Notes: generated from the sequence alone by a model not told the origin. Positions 17,483 to 26,140 are shown, counted from the stretch's first letter. The stretch is 38,630 bases of DNA from a gamma proteobacterium symbiont of Ctena orbiculata (GCA_003094555.1 NATW01000099.1:1-38630); one strand, 5' to 3'. Made by a program: numbers and translations.

Positions 17483-18939
17483 CAGGGTCTTGTCTCCGTG
17501 TCGCGGCCGCCTCGGCTACGCAGGTATTTATACTCTTCCAGCCTGAACTGTTGTTGCATCAGTTGTGCTGGGTCCCCCTCAACTTGATCGAGCCACTGCT
17601 CCATCAATGCATTGGCACCGCTCAAGCGGGTTTTGTCACTACCGCTGCCCTCGGTTTGGTCCTCTCCCTCTTGGGATTGGGGCTGGTCGCTTTGATCCAC
17701 CCGATCCACTGCATCCGCTCGGGCTTCGTCTTCCGGTTGGACATGACGTTCACCGCTATCCCGGCCCAGTTCGTCATGCCGGGGTGATCCAGGCGCCTGT
17801 TGCTCTTTATCTTCTCGCTTCGCTTCGAGACTAGCAGACTTTTCGTCATCTTGTTCGCCCATTGCCTGTTGCTCTCGTTGGGCTTCCTCCTCCTCTCCTC
17901 TCTGCTCGTCGTCCCTGGTCTCCTTACCCTCGCTTTTGTCCTGTTGCTGTTTTTGCTCCCCGCTCATTGCTTGCTGATCAGTCTCTGACTCACTCCCTTC
18001 CTGTTGCTCGTCCTTCTCCATCTGATCACCCGACTCACTCTCATCATCCTGATCTTTCTTGCCTTTTTCCGACAACTGCTCCTCGTCTCCGGATTGCTCT
18101 TGCTCTCCCTGTTGTTCACCAGACTGCTGCTGCTCCTCTTGCTGTTCCCCGGACTGCTGCTGTTGTTCCTCTTGCTGATCGCCGGACTGCTGCTGTTGTT
18201 CCTCTTGCTGATCGCCGGACTGCTGCTGTTGTTCCTCTTGCTGATCACCGGACTGCTGCTGTTGTTCTTCTTGCTGTTCCCCGGACTGCTGCTCTTGTTC
18301 CTGTTGCTGATCCCCGGACTGCTGCTCTTGTTCCTCCTGCTGCTCGCCGGACTGCTGCTGTTGTTCTTCTTGCTGCTCGCCGGATTGCTGCTGCTCTTCT
18401 TCTTGCTGTTCCCCGGATTCTTGCCGCTGCTCCTCTTGCTGTTCCCCGGATTGCTCCTGTTCCTCTTGCTCCTCGCTCGATTCCGACTCCTGTTGTTCCT
18501 TCTCGGATTCCTGATCCTGCTCTTTTTCCTCTTCCTCCTGTTCTTGATCTTTTTCCTGCTGCTCCAGCTTCTCTCTCGCCAGGGCCAGGTTATGGCGTGC
18601 ATCGGTATGATCCGGATCCCCTTCCAGCACCTCCTGGTAGGCTTGGATGGCGCCTTGGTAGTCCTCCAGTTTGTAGCGGCTGTTACCCAGGTTGTAACGG
18701 GCATCCTGCTTCACCTCTTCCCTCTCTACCTGGCTGAAATCCTCGCTGGCAGCCTGGTAGTCACCGGTGCGATAGTTTGCGACACCCCGGCGGTAGGGAT
18801 CTGCAAACCCCTGTGCCGCCTCATCGTAGTGGCCCTGGTTGTAGTTCTCGGCTGCCTGTTGTTCCTGGTTCAAAAACCAGTTGGCGCCGGCCAGGGCGGG
18901 AGTAAGCAGTAGCAGCATGGAGAGATAGAGCCCCTTCAT
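17479..18939 (-). CDS. batC: BatC-type TPR protein with Gln/Glu-rich tandem repeats
   Basis: 486 aa. Signal peptide (MKGLYLSMLLLLTPALAGA), then TPR units at about 25-125 (ENYNQGHYDEAAQGF, GVANYRTGDYQAASEDFSQV, ARYNLGNSRYKLEDYQGAIQ). From about residue 130 to the end the protein is extremely low complexity: E/K/Q runs and then about ten 11-residue units of the type SGDQQEEQQQQ, followed by an acidic, Asp/Glu/Arg-rich tail. The predicted state is extended or coiled-coil. The ATG overlaps the batB stop (ATGA) and its own stop overlaps batD (GTGA). The TPR part is usual for BatC; the length of the repeat tail is unusual. Confidence 0.85.
   Translation of the reverse strand: MKGLYLSMLLLLTPALAGANWFLNQEQQAAENYNQGHYDEAAQGFADPYRRGVANYRTGDYQAASEDFSQVEREEVKQDARYNLGNSRYKLEDYQGAIQAYQEVLEGDPDHTDARHNLALAREKLEQQEKDQEQEEEEKEQDQESEKEQQESESSEEQEEQEQSGEQQEEQRQESGEQQEEEQQQSGEQQEEQQQQSGEQQEEQEQQSGDQQQEQEQQSGEQQEEQQQQSGDQQEEQQQQSGDQQEEQQQQSGDQQEEQQQQSGEQQEEQQQSGEQQGEQEQSGDEEQLSEKGKKDQDDESESGDQMEKDEQQEGSESETDQQAMSGEQKQQQDKSEGKETRDDEQRGEEEEAQREQQAMGEQDDEKSASLEAKREDKEQQAPGSPRHDELGRDSGERHVQPEDEARADAVDRVDQSDQPQSQEGEDQTEGSGSDKTRLSGANALMEQWLDQVEGDPAQLMQQQFRLEEYKYLRSRGGRDTETRPW
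18119..18478. repeat. 33-bp tandem repeat array inside batC
   Basis: CCGGA recurs with an exact 33-bp period at 18149, 18182, 18215, 18248, 18281, 18314, 18347, 18380, 18413 and 18446; a degenerate unit starts at about 18119 (30 bp earlier). The units encode 11 residues with a Gln/Glu core and keep the frame. Three units (18182-18280) are nearly identical, which favours slippage or unequal crossing-over. No variable spacers are present, so this is not a CRISPR array. Confidence 0.95.
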
Positions 18940-19964
18940 ACCTGGGTCTCTCCCATTCGGTGGACTCTGAAGCGGTTCAGCAGGAACAGTAACAGGGGAA
19001 AAATCAGCCAGTAGAAGCGCTCATTCCAGACCCGTGTCTTCTCTTCCGTAGGGGTGGGTCTGCCAACCTCACCGCTGGCGAGTTGCAATATATTGCGACT
19101 GTCCTGGTCTCGAAAGTCCGCGCGTTGAAAGTATCCCCCCCCTGCCAGAGCGAGTTGTTGCAGCAGGGGTTCATTGAGTCGGGATTCAATCAGCTTGCCG
19201 CTGCGATCTCTCATCAATTCACTCTGGCCAGCACGGGCGGGTACCGGACCACCTCCGGTCGTGCCTATTCCCATGGTGTGCAGGACGACCCCCTGTTGGG
19301 CGAGTTTCTCGATCCGCGGCAAGAGTCCTGGTTCATCAAAATCACCATCGCTGATCAGCAGGATAGTGCGTGCATTCCCGCTGCCCTCACTGCCGAGCAG
19401 CTGCTCGGCACGTTCCAGGGCGGCGATCAGACGACTGCCCTGGAGATTGGCCAGCTCCGAGGAGACCGCCGGCAGGGCATTGAGAATGCTTTGGCTGTCC
19501 TCGGTGATCGGCGCGACCACATGCGGCACGGTTGCGAAGGCGATCATGCCGATACGCAGCTCCTGATTCAGCACGACCAGGTCCTGCACCTCCTGACGCG
19601 CTCTCGCCAGGCGTGATGGGGGCACATCCGCCACGTTCATGGAGCGGGAGATATCCATCAGAATGACCAGATCACTGGCCGGCGAGAAGGCCTCGATATC
19701 GGTGTAGTCCCAACGGGGACCGGCCAGGGCCAACACCAGCAAAATCCACAACAAGCCCCAGCGGGTGAAACGACTCCAGCGTTCATCCACGCTGAGTTCC
19801 CGCACCCCGGTCAGGTGTGGCAGCAGGTGGTCATCGGCATAACGATGGATAGGGCCTTTTGCGGGACGAACCACACTGTAGATCAACCAGCCAAGCACCG
19901 GGATCAGCCCAAGCAGGGCGAACAACCACTCCGGGCGGGCGAAGTGAAACAGGGATTCAGGCAT
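18936..19964 (-). CDS. batB: BatB-type membrane VWA-domain protein
   Basis: 342 aa. Two N-terminal membrane helices (about 12-32 and 65-82), a von Willebrand A domain with the MIDAS motif DISRS at 104-108 (LVILMDISRSMNVAD), the Thr region and ILLISDGDFDEPG, and a last helix at the C-terminus (FYWLIFPLLLFLLNRF). The VWA domain binds a divalent metal and mediates protein contact. The start overlaps batA by eight bases (ATGCCTGA) and its stop overlaps batC (ATGA). In MoxR-Bat operons paired VWA proteins are thought to be substrates or partners of the MoxR ATPase. Confidence 0.88.
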   Translation of the reverse strand: MPESLFHFARPEWLFALLGLIPVLGWLIYSVVRPAKGPIHRYADDHLLPHLTGVRELSVDERWSRFTRWGLLWILLVLALAGPRWDYTDIEAFSPASDLVILMDISRSMNVADVPPSRLARARQEVQDLVVLNQELRIGMIAFATVPHVVAPITEDSQSILNALPAVSSELANLQGSRLIAALERAEQLLGSEGSGNARTILLISDGDFDEPGLLPRIEKLAQQGVVLHTMGIGTTGGGPVPARAGQSELMRDRSGKLIESRLNEPLLQQLALAGGGYFQRADFRDQDSRNILQLASGEVGRPTPTEEKTRVWNERFYWLIFPLLLFLLNRFRVHRMGETQV

Positions 19965-20997
19965 ATCCGCCCCCTTTCAAACGTCGCTGCCTGCCCTCGG
20001 GATAGATGCCCAGTATCAGCAGCAACAACAGTGCAACGCCGAGGGGCCAGTAGTAGAGGGGTCGGGGAATGAATACGGTACGGGATTCGGCCTCGGTCTT
20101 TTCCAGCTCATCGATGTGCTGATAGATCTTTTCCAGGGCCGCGGTATCGGTTGCACGGAAGTAGGCGCCATCCGCGGCCTCCGCTATCTCACGCATCACC
20201 GCCTCATTGAATCCCAGGTCGGTGCGGGTAGTGATGCGGCCATTCTCAAGGATGGGCACCCGTTCCTTATCGCTGCCAACCCCTATGCTATAGATTCGGA
20301 TGCCCTCCTCTGCCGCCAGCTGGGCGGCCTTCAGGGGTGGAATGGTACCCGCGGTATTCTCACCGTCAGCAATCAGCAGTAGCACCCTTGAACCTTGCGG
20401 TCGTTCTCTGAGTTTTTTGATACCCAGACCCAGGGCGTCACCGATGGCGGTCCCGTCACCGGCGATGCGGGGAATCACTTCCCCCAGCAGACTGCTGACT
20501 GCTTTGCGGTCATAGGTGAGCGGAGAGAGTACGTAGGCTCGGCTGCCGAACACCACCAGGCCGAGACGATCCCCCTGCCGTCCCTCGATGAAGTTGGTCA
20601 CCACACCTTTCACCACCTGCATGCGACTGACCTGTTCATCGTTGAGGGTGAAATCGAGGGCGTTCATGGAGTGGGAGGCATCCACGGCCAGCATCAGGTC
20701 ATAGCCCGCGGTGCGGTTTTCGGTATAGGGTTCAAGCCATTGGGGGCGCATTACTGCCAACACCAGGGCCAGCCATAGGAGATAGAGCAGCCAGCTGTAC
20801 AGACGGGCACTCAGGGGCTGGCGGGGTTGGCGAGTGTGAAAAGCGTCCTGCAGGTGGGCTAGGCTTGGATGGAGCAGGGTGGTCTGCATTCCCTCCACCG
20901 ATTCGTGTTGCTCCCGGGATGGACGGGGCCAAAAGTGACGTATCAACAGGGGCAGCAGCAGTAACAGCCCCATCCAGGGCCAGTGAAACTCAAACAT
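19957..20997 (-). CDS. batA: BatA-type membrane VWA-domain protein
   Basis: 346 aa from ATG 20997, which has GAGGAAG upstream; earlier in-frame codons lie inside the preceding gene. A membrane helix at about 5-22 and another at 66-83 are followed by a VWA domain with MIDAS DASHS at 106-110 (LMLAVDASHSMNALDF), then GLVVFGSRAYVLSPLTYD, GTAIGDALGLG and VLLLIADGENTAG. A C-terminal helix (LYYWPLGVALLLLLILGIY) closes the protein. The start overlaps the DUF4381 gene by eight bases (ATGTTTGA). Sequence and position are as expected for BatA paired with BatB. Confidence 0.9.
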   Translation of the reverse strand: MFEFHWPWMGLLLLLPLLIRHFWPRPSREQHESVEGMQTTLLHPSLAHLQDAFHTRQPRQPLSARLYSWLLYLLWLALVLAVMRPQWLEPYTENRTAGYDLMLAVDASHSMNALDFTLNDEQVSRMQVVKGVVTNFIEGRQGDRLGLVVFGSRAYVLSPLTYDRKAVSSLLGEVIPRIAGDGTAIGDALGLGIKKLRERPQGSRVLLLIADGENTAGTIPPLKAAQLAAEEGIRIYSIGVGSDKERVPILENGRITTRTDLGFNEAVMREIAEAADGAYFRATDTAALEKIYQHIDELEKTEAESRTVFIPRPLYYWPLGVALLLLLILGIYPEGRQRRLKGGGYA

Positions 20998-21469
20998 GAC
21001 AGGCTTCCTCGCTGACCCAATGGATGGCGGCATCGATCAATTGCGCCAGCTGAGCCTTATCGGCACCACGCTCGGGTGGGGCATAGGGCAGCACCAGTAG
21101 GATCCGGCCTTTTTCACGCCACAGAAAGCCGGTGGAGTCGTTGCTCTGCAGCCAGTCGAGCCAGGCCTCGTCGGTGAGGGCGGCTGTCTCCTCCCGGCCG
21201 CAGCGGGCGATGGCGATGCGTCTCAGCAGCTCGGAGAGTTCACTGGCCACCTGTTTCGCCGGCTCGCGTTTCATGCGTCGACGCAAGGCGAGAAGGCTGC
21301 GCCGTGCATCCTGTTGCCAGCGTCCCAGTGGATAGAGCCTGCGCCATCTGAATATGAACCAAATCAACACCCCTGTCAGGAGTATCAGTGCCAACACTAG
21401 CCACCATCCTGGGGCGGGTGGCCACCAAGGGGCTTGATCAATGCCTCGAATGTCGCGTAGTGGATCCAT
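20990..21469 (-). CDS. DUF4381 membrane protein of the Bat operon
   Basis: 159 aa. One transmembrane helix at about 18-42 (APGWWLVLALILLTGVLIWF) follows the typical opening PLRDIRGIDQAPWWPPAPG; a cytoplasmic helical domain follows (SELSELLRRIAIARCGREET, LTDEAWLDWLQSND). This arrangement matches DUF4381, a small protein regularly found between DUF58 and BatA genes. Its ATG follows the DUF58 stop with no gap. The function is unknown. Confidence 0.85.
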   Translation of the reverse strand: MDPLRDIRGIDQAPWWPPAPGWWLVLALILLTGVLIWFIFRWRRLYPLGRWQQDARRSLLALRRRMKREPAKQVASELSELLRRIAIARCGREETAALTDEAWLDWLQSNDSTGFLWREKGRILLVLPYAPPERGADKAQLAQLIDAAIHWVSEEACHV

Positions 21470-22381
21470 TCAACGTCTGCCAAAATGTTTCGCCAATCCA
21501 TGGGAGAGGGCCAGATGGATCTCTTCATTGGTGGCAATCGGCATCAGGGGTATGCCCAGGGCATTGGTCAATTGGGTCAGGGTCTGGCGGCGCTTATGCC
21601 AGGTCTCTGTATAGCGCGCTCTGGCCTGATGGTCACGGGTGTCGATCTCCATTGCGTTGCCATCGGGGCCGACAAAGGTGATCTGTCCCATGTCGGGTAG
21701 CGCCTTGTCAGCGGGATCATCCACCGGTACCAGTACCAGGGTATGGTGTTGACAGAGCCGCCCCAAGGTCTGTTTCAGGTCCTGAATCTCACGATTCATG
21801 TCAGCGATGACAAAGATCAGAGAACCGGTTGCGGTGCCCCGGTCGGCCCGCTGCAGAGCCTCGGAGAGGCAGTCGATATGGGGCTGCTGAGTGGTGCCTT
21901 CCTGTGTCAGCGCATGCAGCAGACGCCATAAGGCACGACGATCCTTGGTGGGACGGAAGTACTGCATCCCCAGGTTTCTGTCGCCAAACAGCATACCCCC
22001 GACCCTGTCGTGCAGTTTGGATGCGGCCCAGCCAAGCAGCGCAGCCGCCTTGGCAGCCTGGATCGATTTGAATGTGCCGCGTGTACCAAAGCTCATGTGC
22101 GGGCCTCTATCGATGCAGAGCACCACACTGCGTTCCCGTTCTTCACGGAATATCTTCAGATGGGGCACATTGGTGCGGGCGGTGACGTTCCACTCCATGT
22201 TGCGAATATCATCCCCTTCTCGATACTCCCTCACCTCTTCAAAATCGAGGCCGGTGCCACGAAAAACGGAGGCATAGAGACCGCTGAAACTGGTATTTAC
22301 CAGATGGTGCGAGGCCAGGCCCAGGGTATGGGCTTGATGACGTAGTTCCAGCAGATCATCGATATGGGGATAGAGGCTCAT
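21470..22381 (-). CDS. DUF58 domain protein
   Basis: 303 aa. The DUF58 signature is clear: VNTSFSGLYASVFRGTGLDF, then EEVREYREGDDIRNMEWNVT and ART, PHLKIFREERERSVVLCIDR, which combines the family motif with a VWA-like strand. Later LIFVIADMNREIQDLKQTLG. No membrane helix is evident, so this is the soluble form. DUF58 proteins accompany MoxR AAA+ ATPases and Bat VWA proteins. The gene lies 21 bases after moxR and touches the DUF4381 start. Confidence 0.9.
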   Translation of the reverse strand: MSLYPHIDDLLELRHQAHTLGLASHHLVNTSFSGLYASVFRGTGLDFEEVREYREGDDIRNMEWNVTARTNVPHLKIFREERERSVVLCIDRGPHMSFGTRGTFKSIQAAKAAALLGWAASKLHDRVGGMLFGDRNLGMQYFRPTKDRRALWRLLHALTQEGTTQQPHIDCLSEALQRADRGTATGSLIFVIADMNREIQDLKQTLGRLCQHHTLVLVPVDDPADKALPDMGQITFVGPDGNAMEIDTRDHQARARYTETWHKRRQTLTQLTNALGIPLMPIATNEEIHLALSHGLAKHFGRR

Positions 22382-22402
22382 GCGAATACTAAGCCCGGTT
22401 GG

Positions 22403-23359
22403 CTAGGGGATGGCAACCATGTCCAGCAGGCGGGAGAGAAAATCGTCGGTGGTGATCCCTTCCGCCTCCGCTTCGAAGGTCAGCAGGATACGGTGGCGTA
22501 AGATGGCCGGTGCCACGGCCTGAATATGGTGGGGCGCCACGAACTCCTCGTCGTCCAGCCAGGCCTTTGCCCGTGCGCATCGCGCCAATGCGATACTGGC
22601 CCGGGGGGAGGCACCGAATCGGCACCAGCGGGCCAGGTCCTTGTCATAAGCCGAGGGGTTCCTGCTTGCCTGGACCAGATCGACGATATAGCTGTTGAGC
22701 TTAGGATCGAGATAGAGTTCGGCCACCTGCTGGCGAATGGAAGTCAACTTCTTTTGTGTCAATGGCTTATCTGGTGGTGTGGGTTTCTGCTTTTGCTGGG
22801 CGCTGTCCAGGTCCAGAATCTTGAGTTCCTCATCACGATTGGGGTAATCCACATTGGCCTGCATCAGAAAGCGGTCCAGCTGGGCCTCCGGCAGGTGATA
22901 GGTGCCTTCCTGTTCAACCGGATTCTGGGTCGCCAGCACCATGAAAAAAGCGGGCAGAGGGTAGGTTGTTTGACCGACGGTGATCTGTTGCTCTCCCATC
23001 GCCTCCAGGAGTGCCGACTGTACCTTGGCGGGTGCCCGGTTGACCTCATCCGCAAGCAGGATGTTGTGGAAAAGGGGGCCCTGACGGAATTCGAACTCCC
23101 CCTTCTCATGGCGGTAGATATCGGTGCCTATGAGGTCGGAGGGTAACAGGTCGGGGGTGAACTGGACGCGGTGAAAATCCCCTTCAATGGCCTCTGCCAG
23201 GGCCTTCACGGCGGTGGTTTTCGCGAGTCCCGGCAATCCCTCGATGAGCAGATGACCGTCACTGAGCAGGCAGATCAACATACTTTCGATAAAGTTTGTC
23301 TGACCGATGATACGCGAAGCCAAATGTTCGCGCAGCGGAGCAAGATCGGATGAATTCAT
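22403..23359 (-). CDS. moxR: MoxR-family AAA+ ATPase
   Basis: 318 aa from ATG 23359; a TTG at 23461 gives a 34-residue longer frame with an AGGA before it, but the usual family N-terminus begins about 20 residues before IIGQ, as it does from 23359. Walker A is GLPGLAKTT (41-49), Walker B NILLADEVNRA, sensor I LATQNPVEQEGTY, then PEAQLDRFLM and the helical lid (GASPRASIALARCARAKAWL). MoxR ATPases act as chaperones that mature or remodel metal-enzyme or membrane complexes, with the VWA proteins encoded downstream. It heads the seven-gene operon. Confidence 0.93.
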   Translation of the reverse strand: MNSSDLAPLREHLASRIIGQTNFIESMLICLLSDGHLLIEGLPGLAKTTAVKALAEAIEGDFHRVQFTPDLLPSDLIGTDIYRHEKGEFEFRQGPLFHNILLADEVNRAPAKVQSALLEAMGEQQITVGQTTYPLPAFFMVLATQNPVEQEGTYHLPEAQLDRFLMQANVDYPNRDEELKILDLDSAQQKQKPTPPDKPLTQKKLTSIRQQVAELYLDPKLNSYIVDLVQASRNPSAYDKDLARWCRFGASPRASIALARCARAKAWLDDEEFVAPHHIQAVAPAILRHRILLTFEAEAEGITTDDFLSRLLDMVAIP

Positions 23360-24023
23360 GAGTGATTCTACTTCATTTATTGCTTGTGATAATTCGCGCA
23401 ACACGAGGTATTGATCTGGTTTCTCAATCCCGGCTTTATGTTTGCTCAGGTTGCGTCGCAATCTATCCTGTCCATATTCGATCCAGAGTGCAAGCTTTAG
23501 AAGAAGTCCAATCTATTTGATTATTAGCAACTGTTTATCTAAGGCCCGTTGATCCTTAAGGGAATTCCTGCTGATAGACCAATCTTTTTGCAACTGAATT
23601 AGCTCCTCGTTAATGGATAACCGCGTGCTGGTGCGACAATGAAAACTGTGCACATGCGGAAAGGCCGAGGGATTGGCTCGGGCATATACCTATTTATAGG
23701 CTGGGGATAAGGCATTCATGTTTATCTAACTATATGTTTATTTTATAGAAAAACAAATTGTTCACTTTTTTTACGATTTAATGAAACTCCCCGTTCTATT
23801 GGGCTTTGATGGAGATTTTCAGGATTTATCAACAATGTTATCCACAGCGCATGTGGGTAATTCTGAAAGTTATGAAATGAAAGGGGGTTGTCGATAGAAG
23901 ATAACTATTGTCGTTTAGATTGTTCTCTAATCATCTGAATTAAATAGCATTTAAATTAAAAAACGACAATTTCCACAGGCAGGGTATAATCCGCCATCTT
24001 TTTACTCTGTATAGGCAGTTTCA
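23360..24023. other. AT-rich intergenic region with DnaA-box-like cluster (candidate origin or DnaA-controlled region)
   Basis: 664 bases without a supported gene. Sites close to the DnaA box TTATNCACA: TTATCCACA perfect at 23838-23846, TTATCAACA at 23826-23834, TGTGGGTAA (reverse box, one mismatch) at 23852-23860, TGGGGATAA (reverse, one mismatch) at 23702-23710, plus weaker AATGGATAA at about 23612 and ATTTCCACA at 23969-23977. The perfect box and the 23852 box form an inverted pair five bases apart. AT-rich blocks flank them (23716-23785, 23935-23965). Nearly all genes to the left read minus and those to the right read plus, as around a replication origin. No dnaA, dnaN, gyrB or mnmG is nearby, so origin function is speculative. 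Confidence 0.35.
23963..23990 (+). promoter_or_regulatory. Sigma-70 promoter of typA
   Basis: TATAAT at 23985-23990, with ACGACA at 23963-23968 as a -35 (four of six matches) and a 16-base spacer. Transcription would begin near 23997, giving a leader of about 27 bases before the GTG start. ATTTCCACA, a weak DnaA-like site, lies between the two boxes. Confidence 0.6.
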
Positions 24024-25835
24024 GTGATTGAAAACCTAAGAAATATCGCCATTATCGCGCATGTGGATCATGGCAAGACCACGCTGGTGGATGAACTGCT
24101 GAAGCAGTCCGGGACCCTGGGTGAGCGTTTTGGCGATGTGGAACGTGTCATGGACTCCAACGATCAGGAGAGGGAAAGGGGTATCACCATCCTGTCGAAG
24201 AACACGGCCATCCGCTGGAATGACTATCGAATCAATATCGTCGATACCCCCGGGCATGCGGATTTTGGTGGCGAGGTTGAGCGGGTGTTGTCGATGGTGG
24301 ATTCTGTGTTGCTGTTGGTGGATGCCCAGGAGGGTCCGATGCCCCAGACCCGGTTTGTCACTCAGAAGGCCTTCAAACACGGCCTGCGCCCGATCGTGGT
24401 GGTGAACAAGATCGATAAGCCTGGGGCGAGGCCGGACTGGGTCGTCGATCAGGTGTTTGAGTTGTTCGACCGTCTCGGGGCAACCGATCAACAGCTCGAT
24501 TTTCCCATCGTCTATGCCTCGGCCGTGAATGGCTACGCGGGACTGGAGAGCGATGTGCAGCAGGGGGACATGCGGCCGTTGTTTAAAACAATTGTCGATC
24601 ACTGCCCGCAACCCGATGTGGACCCGGACGGCCCTTTCCAGATGCAGGTCTCAAACCTGGACTACAACAGCTATGTGGGTGCGATCGCAGTGGGCCGGGT
24701 GACCCGGGGTACCATCCAGCCGAATCAACAGGTCAGCGTGGTGAAATACGACGGCGAGCAACATCGCGGGAAGATTGGCATCGTCTACGGTTACCTCGGT
24801 CTGGAACGTTTCGAGGTCGATCAGGCGAGTGCCGGTGACATCATCGCCATCAGCGGAATGGAGGCCCCGAATGTCTCCGATACCCTGTGTGATCCGGAAC
24901 ATGTGGAGGCGATGTCCCCGCTGACAGTGGACGAGCCAACCGTATCGATGACCTTCCAGGTGAATACCTCCCCCTTCGCCGGGCTCGAGGGCAAATATCT
25001 CACCTCCAGACAGCTCAAAGAGCGTCTCGAGCGAGAGCTGATACACAATGTGGCGTTGCGGGTCGAGGAGGGCACGGATCCGGAGAAATTCAAGGTCTCC
25101 GGGCGGGGTGAACTGCACCTGTCCGTGTTGATCGAGAACATGCGTCGTGAGGGCTATGAGCTGGCCGTTTCCCGACCCGAGGTGATCTTTCGAGAAGTGG
25201 ATGGTGAGGTCTGCGAACCCTATGAGCAGCTGACCGTGGATGTGGAGGAGAAGGACCAGGGCAGCATCATGGAGGCATTGGGTGCCCGCAAGGGTGAGCT
25301 CAAGGATATGGTGCCGGATGGTAAAGGCAGGGTCCGCCTCGACTACATCATACCTTCACGGGGACTGATCGGATTTCAGACCGAGTTCATGACCACCACT
25401 TCAGGTACAGGTCTGATCTACCATGTTTTCGACCACTACGGCCCGACCCAGCATGGGGGGATAGCACCGAGGAAGAATGGGGTTCTGATTGCCAATGGTC
25501 AGGGCAAGGTGCTTGGATATGCCCTGTTTAATCTCCAGGAGCGGGGCCGGCTCTTCTCATCACCCGGTGATGAGGTCTATGAGGGACAGATCGTGGGCAT
25601 CCATTCACGGGAAAACGACCTGGTGGTAAATCCGCTGAAAGGCAAGCAGTTGACCAACATACGCGCCTCCGGAAAGGATGATTCGATAATCCTGACCCCC
25701 CCGCTGCAGTACAGTCTCGAGCAGGCGCTGGAGTTCATCGAGGATGACGAACTGGTCGAAGTCACCCCGGGTGACATCAGGTTACGCAAGAAGCACCTCA
25801 AGGAGTTTGAGCGCAAACGTGCGTCACGGGAGTAG
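24024..25835 (+). CDS. typA: Ribosome-dependent GTPase TypA/BipA
   Basis: 603 aa, normal length. The start is GTG 24024, because [20 protein letters not shown] matches the invariant start of the family; the Shine-Dalgarno signal is weak (AGG ten bases upstream). G1 AHVDHGKTT, switch region [15 protein letters not shown]3 [14 protein letters not shown]4 [10 protein letters not shown]; then the beta-barrel domain, EF-G-like domains III and V ([34 protein letters not shown]) and the BipA-specific C-terminal domain ([19 protein letters not shown]). TypA binds 70S ribosomes and aids large-subunit assembly, particularly in cold and stress. Confidence 0.98.
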   Translation: MIENLRNIAIIAHVDHGKTTLVDELLKQSGTLGERFGDVERVMDSNDQERERGITILSKNTAIRWNDYRINIVDTPGHADFGGEVERVLSMVDSVLLLVDAQEGPMPQTRFVTQKAFKHGLRPIVVVNKIDKPGARPDWVVDQVFELFDRLGATDQQLDFPIVYASAVNGYAGLESDVQQGDMRPLFKTIVDHCPQPDVDPDGPFQMQVSNLDYNSYVGAIAVGRVTRGTIQPNQQVSVVKYDGEQHRGKIGIVYGYLGLERFEVDQASAGDIIAISGMEAPNVSDTLCDPEHVEAMSPLTVDEPTVSMTFQVNTSPFAGLEGKYLTSRQLKERLERELIHNVALRVEEGTDPEKFKVSGRGELHLSVLIENMRREGYELAVSRPEVIFREVDGEVCEPYEQLTVDVEEKDQGSIMEALGARKGELKDMVPDGKGRVRLDYIIPSRGLIGFQTEFMTTTSGTGLIYHVFDHYGPTQHGGIAPRKNGVLIANGQGKVLGYALFNLQERGRLFSSPGDEVYEGQIVGIHSRENDLVVNPLKGKQLTNIRASGKDDSIILTPPLQYSLEQALEFIEDDELVEVTPGDIRLRKKHLKEFERKRASRE

Positions 25836-25902
25836 ATGCGCTAGTCTAACCATTGACCCTGGTTTGGATGGCTGGTGAGTCTAAGATATTGTAAGTGGGG
25901 CC

Positions 25903-25942
25903 AAAATAGAAGAAGCCCAACCGCAATCCTTGCAGTTGGGCT
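25903..25942 (-). terminator. Terminator of the candidate Rsm/Csr RNA, with GGA at its loop
   Basis: On the minus strand AGCCCAACTGCAA pairs with TTGCGGTTGGGCT (one G-T wobble), leaving GGA as loop; a T-rich tail (TCTTCTATTTT, 25913 to 25903) follows. On the plus strand no T run follows, so it is a minus-strand terminator. Confidence 0.75.
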
Positions 25943-26027
25943 CATGGTCGTCGGCTTGGTTGGCTAAGCTTTTCGTCCCTGTGCTCTCCTGAGCTGTGTG
26001 TCCTTTAAAGTTCATCCCTGATGACGA
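25903..26027 (-). ncRNA. Candidate CsrB/RsmZ-family small RNA sequestering CsrA/RsmA
   Basis: A predicted RNA of about 120 nt read leftward. It holds five GGA motifs (plus-strand TCC at 26015-26017, 26001-26003, 25987-25989, 25976-25978 and 25927-25929), four of which fit A-N-GGA. Two sit in hairpin loops: GCTC-AGGA-GAGC (25983-25994) and the apex of the terminator, a 13-bp stem closed by the triloop GGA (25914-25942). UCAUC-AGG-GAUGA (26012-26024) forms another hairpin. The 5' GTCGTC can pair with GACGAC (25947-25952). A weak -10 TATTAA lies at 26032-26037. Dyads like the GacA/UvrY box lie upstream (26084-26123). Length, GGA spacing, terminator and upstream box are all as in RsmY/Z/CsrB RNAs, which titrate the translational repressor CsrA. 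The exact 5' end is estimated. Confidence 0.75.
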
Positions 26028-26083
26028 CAACTTAATATTGACACAAAATGTAACTTTTGCTGTGGGATTCCGCACACATTGTT

Positions 26084-26123
26084 TGTGAGATTTTTCTCTA
26101 ATCGTTGTAGGATTTTTCCTACA
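26084..26123. promoter_or_regulatory. GacA/UvrY-type upstream activating dyads
   Basis: TGTAGG-ATTTTT-CCTACA at 26106-26123 is a perfect dyad with the geometry of the GacA box TGTAAG-N6-CTTACA. A second, imperfect copy TGTGAG-ATTTTT-CTCTAA lies at 26084-26101, its centre 22 bp away (two helical turns). Their centres fall near -67 and -89 of the estimated sRNA start. The right dyad also lies 17 bases before the pip start, so a role there, or as a hairpin, is possible. Confidence 0.55.
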
Positions 26124-26140
26124 CGACGGTCAAGATAGCG

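Noticed and set aside
18149-18478. Regularly spaced repeats that might suggest a CRISPR array
   Set aside because: The repeats are directly joined, keep an open frame and have no unique spacers; no cas genes.
18004-18912. Long plus-strand open frame rich in Leu, looks like a membrane protein
   Set aside because: It is the antisense of the batC Gln/Glu repeats (CAG/GAG read backwards give CTG/CTC), with no start signal and no known fold.
25881-26075. Minus-strand 64-codon frame with CKDCGW, possible small zinc protein
   Set aside because: The same strand and interval are explained better by a structured RNA with GGA hairpins and a terminator inside the frame.
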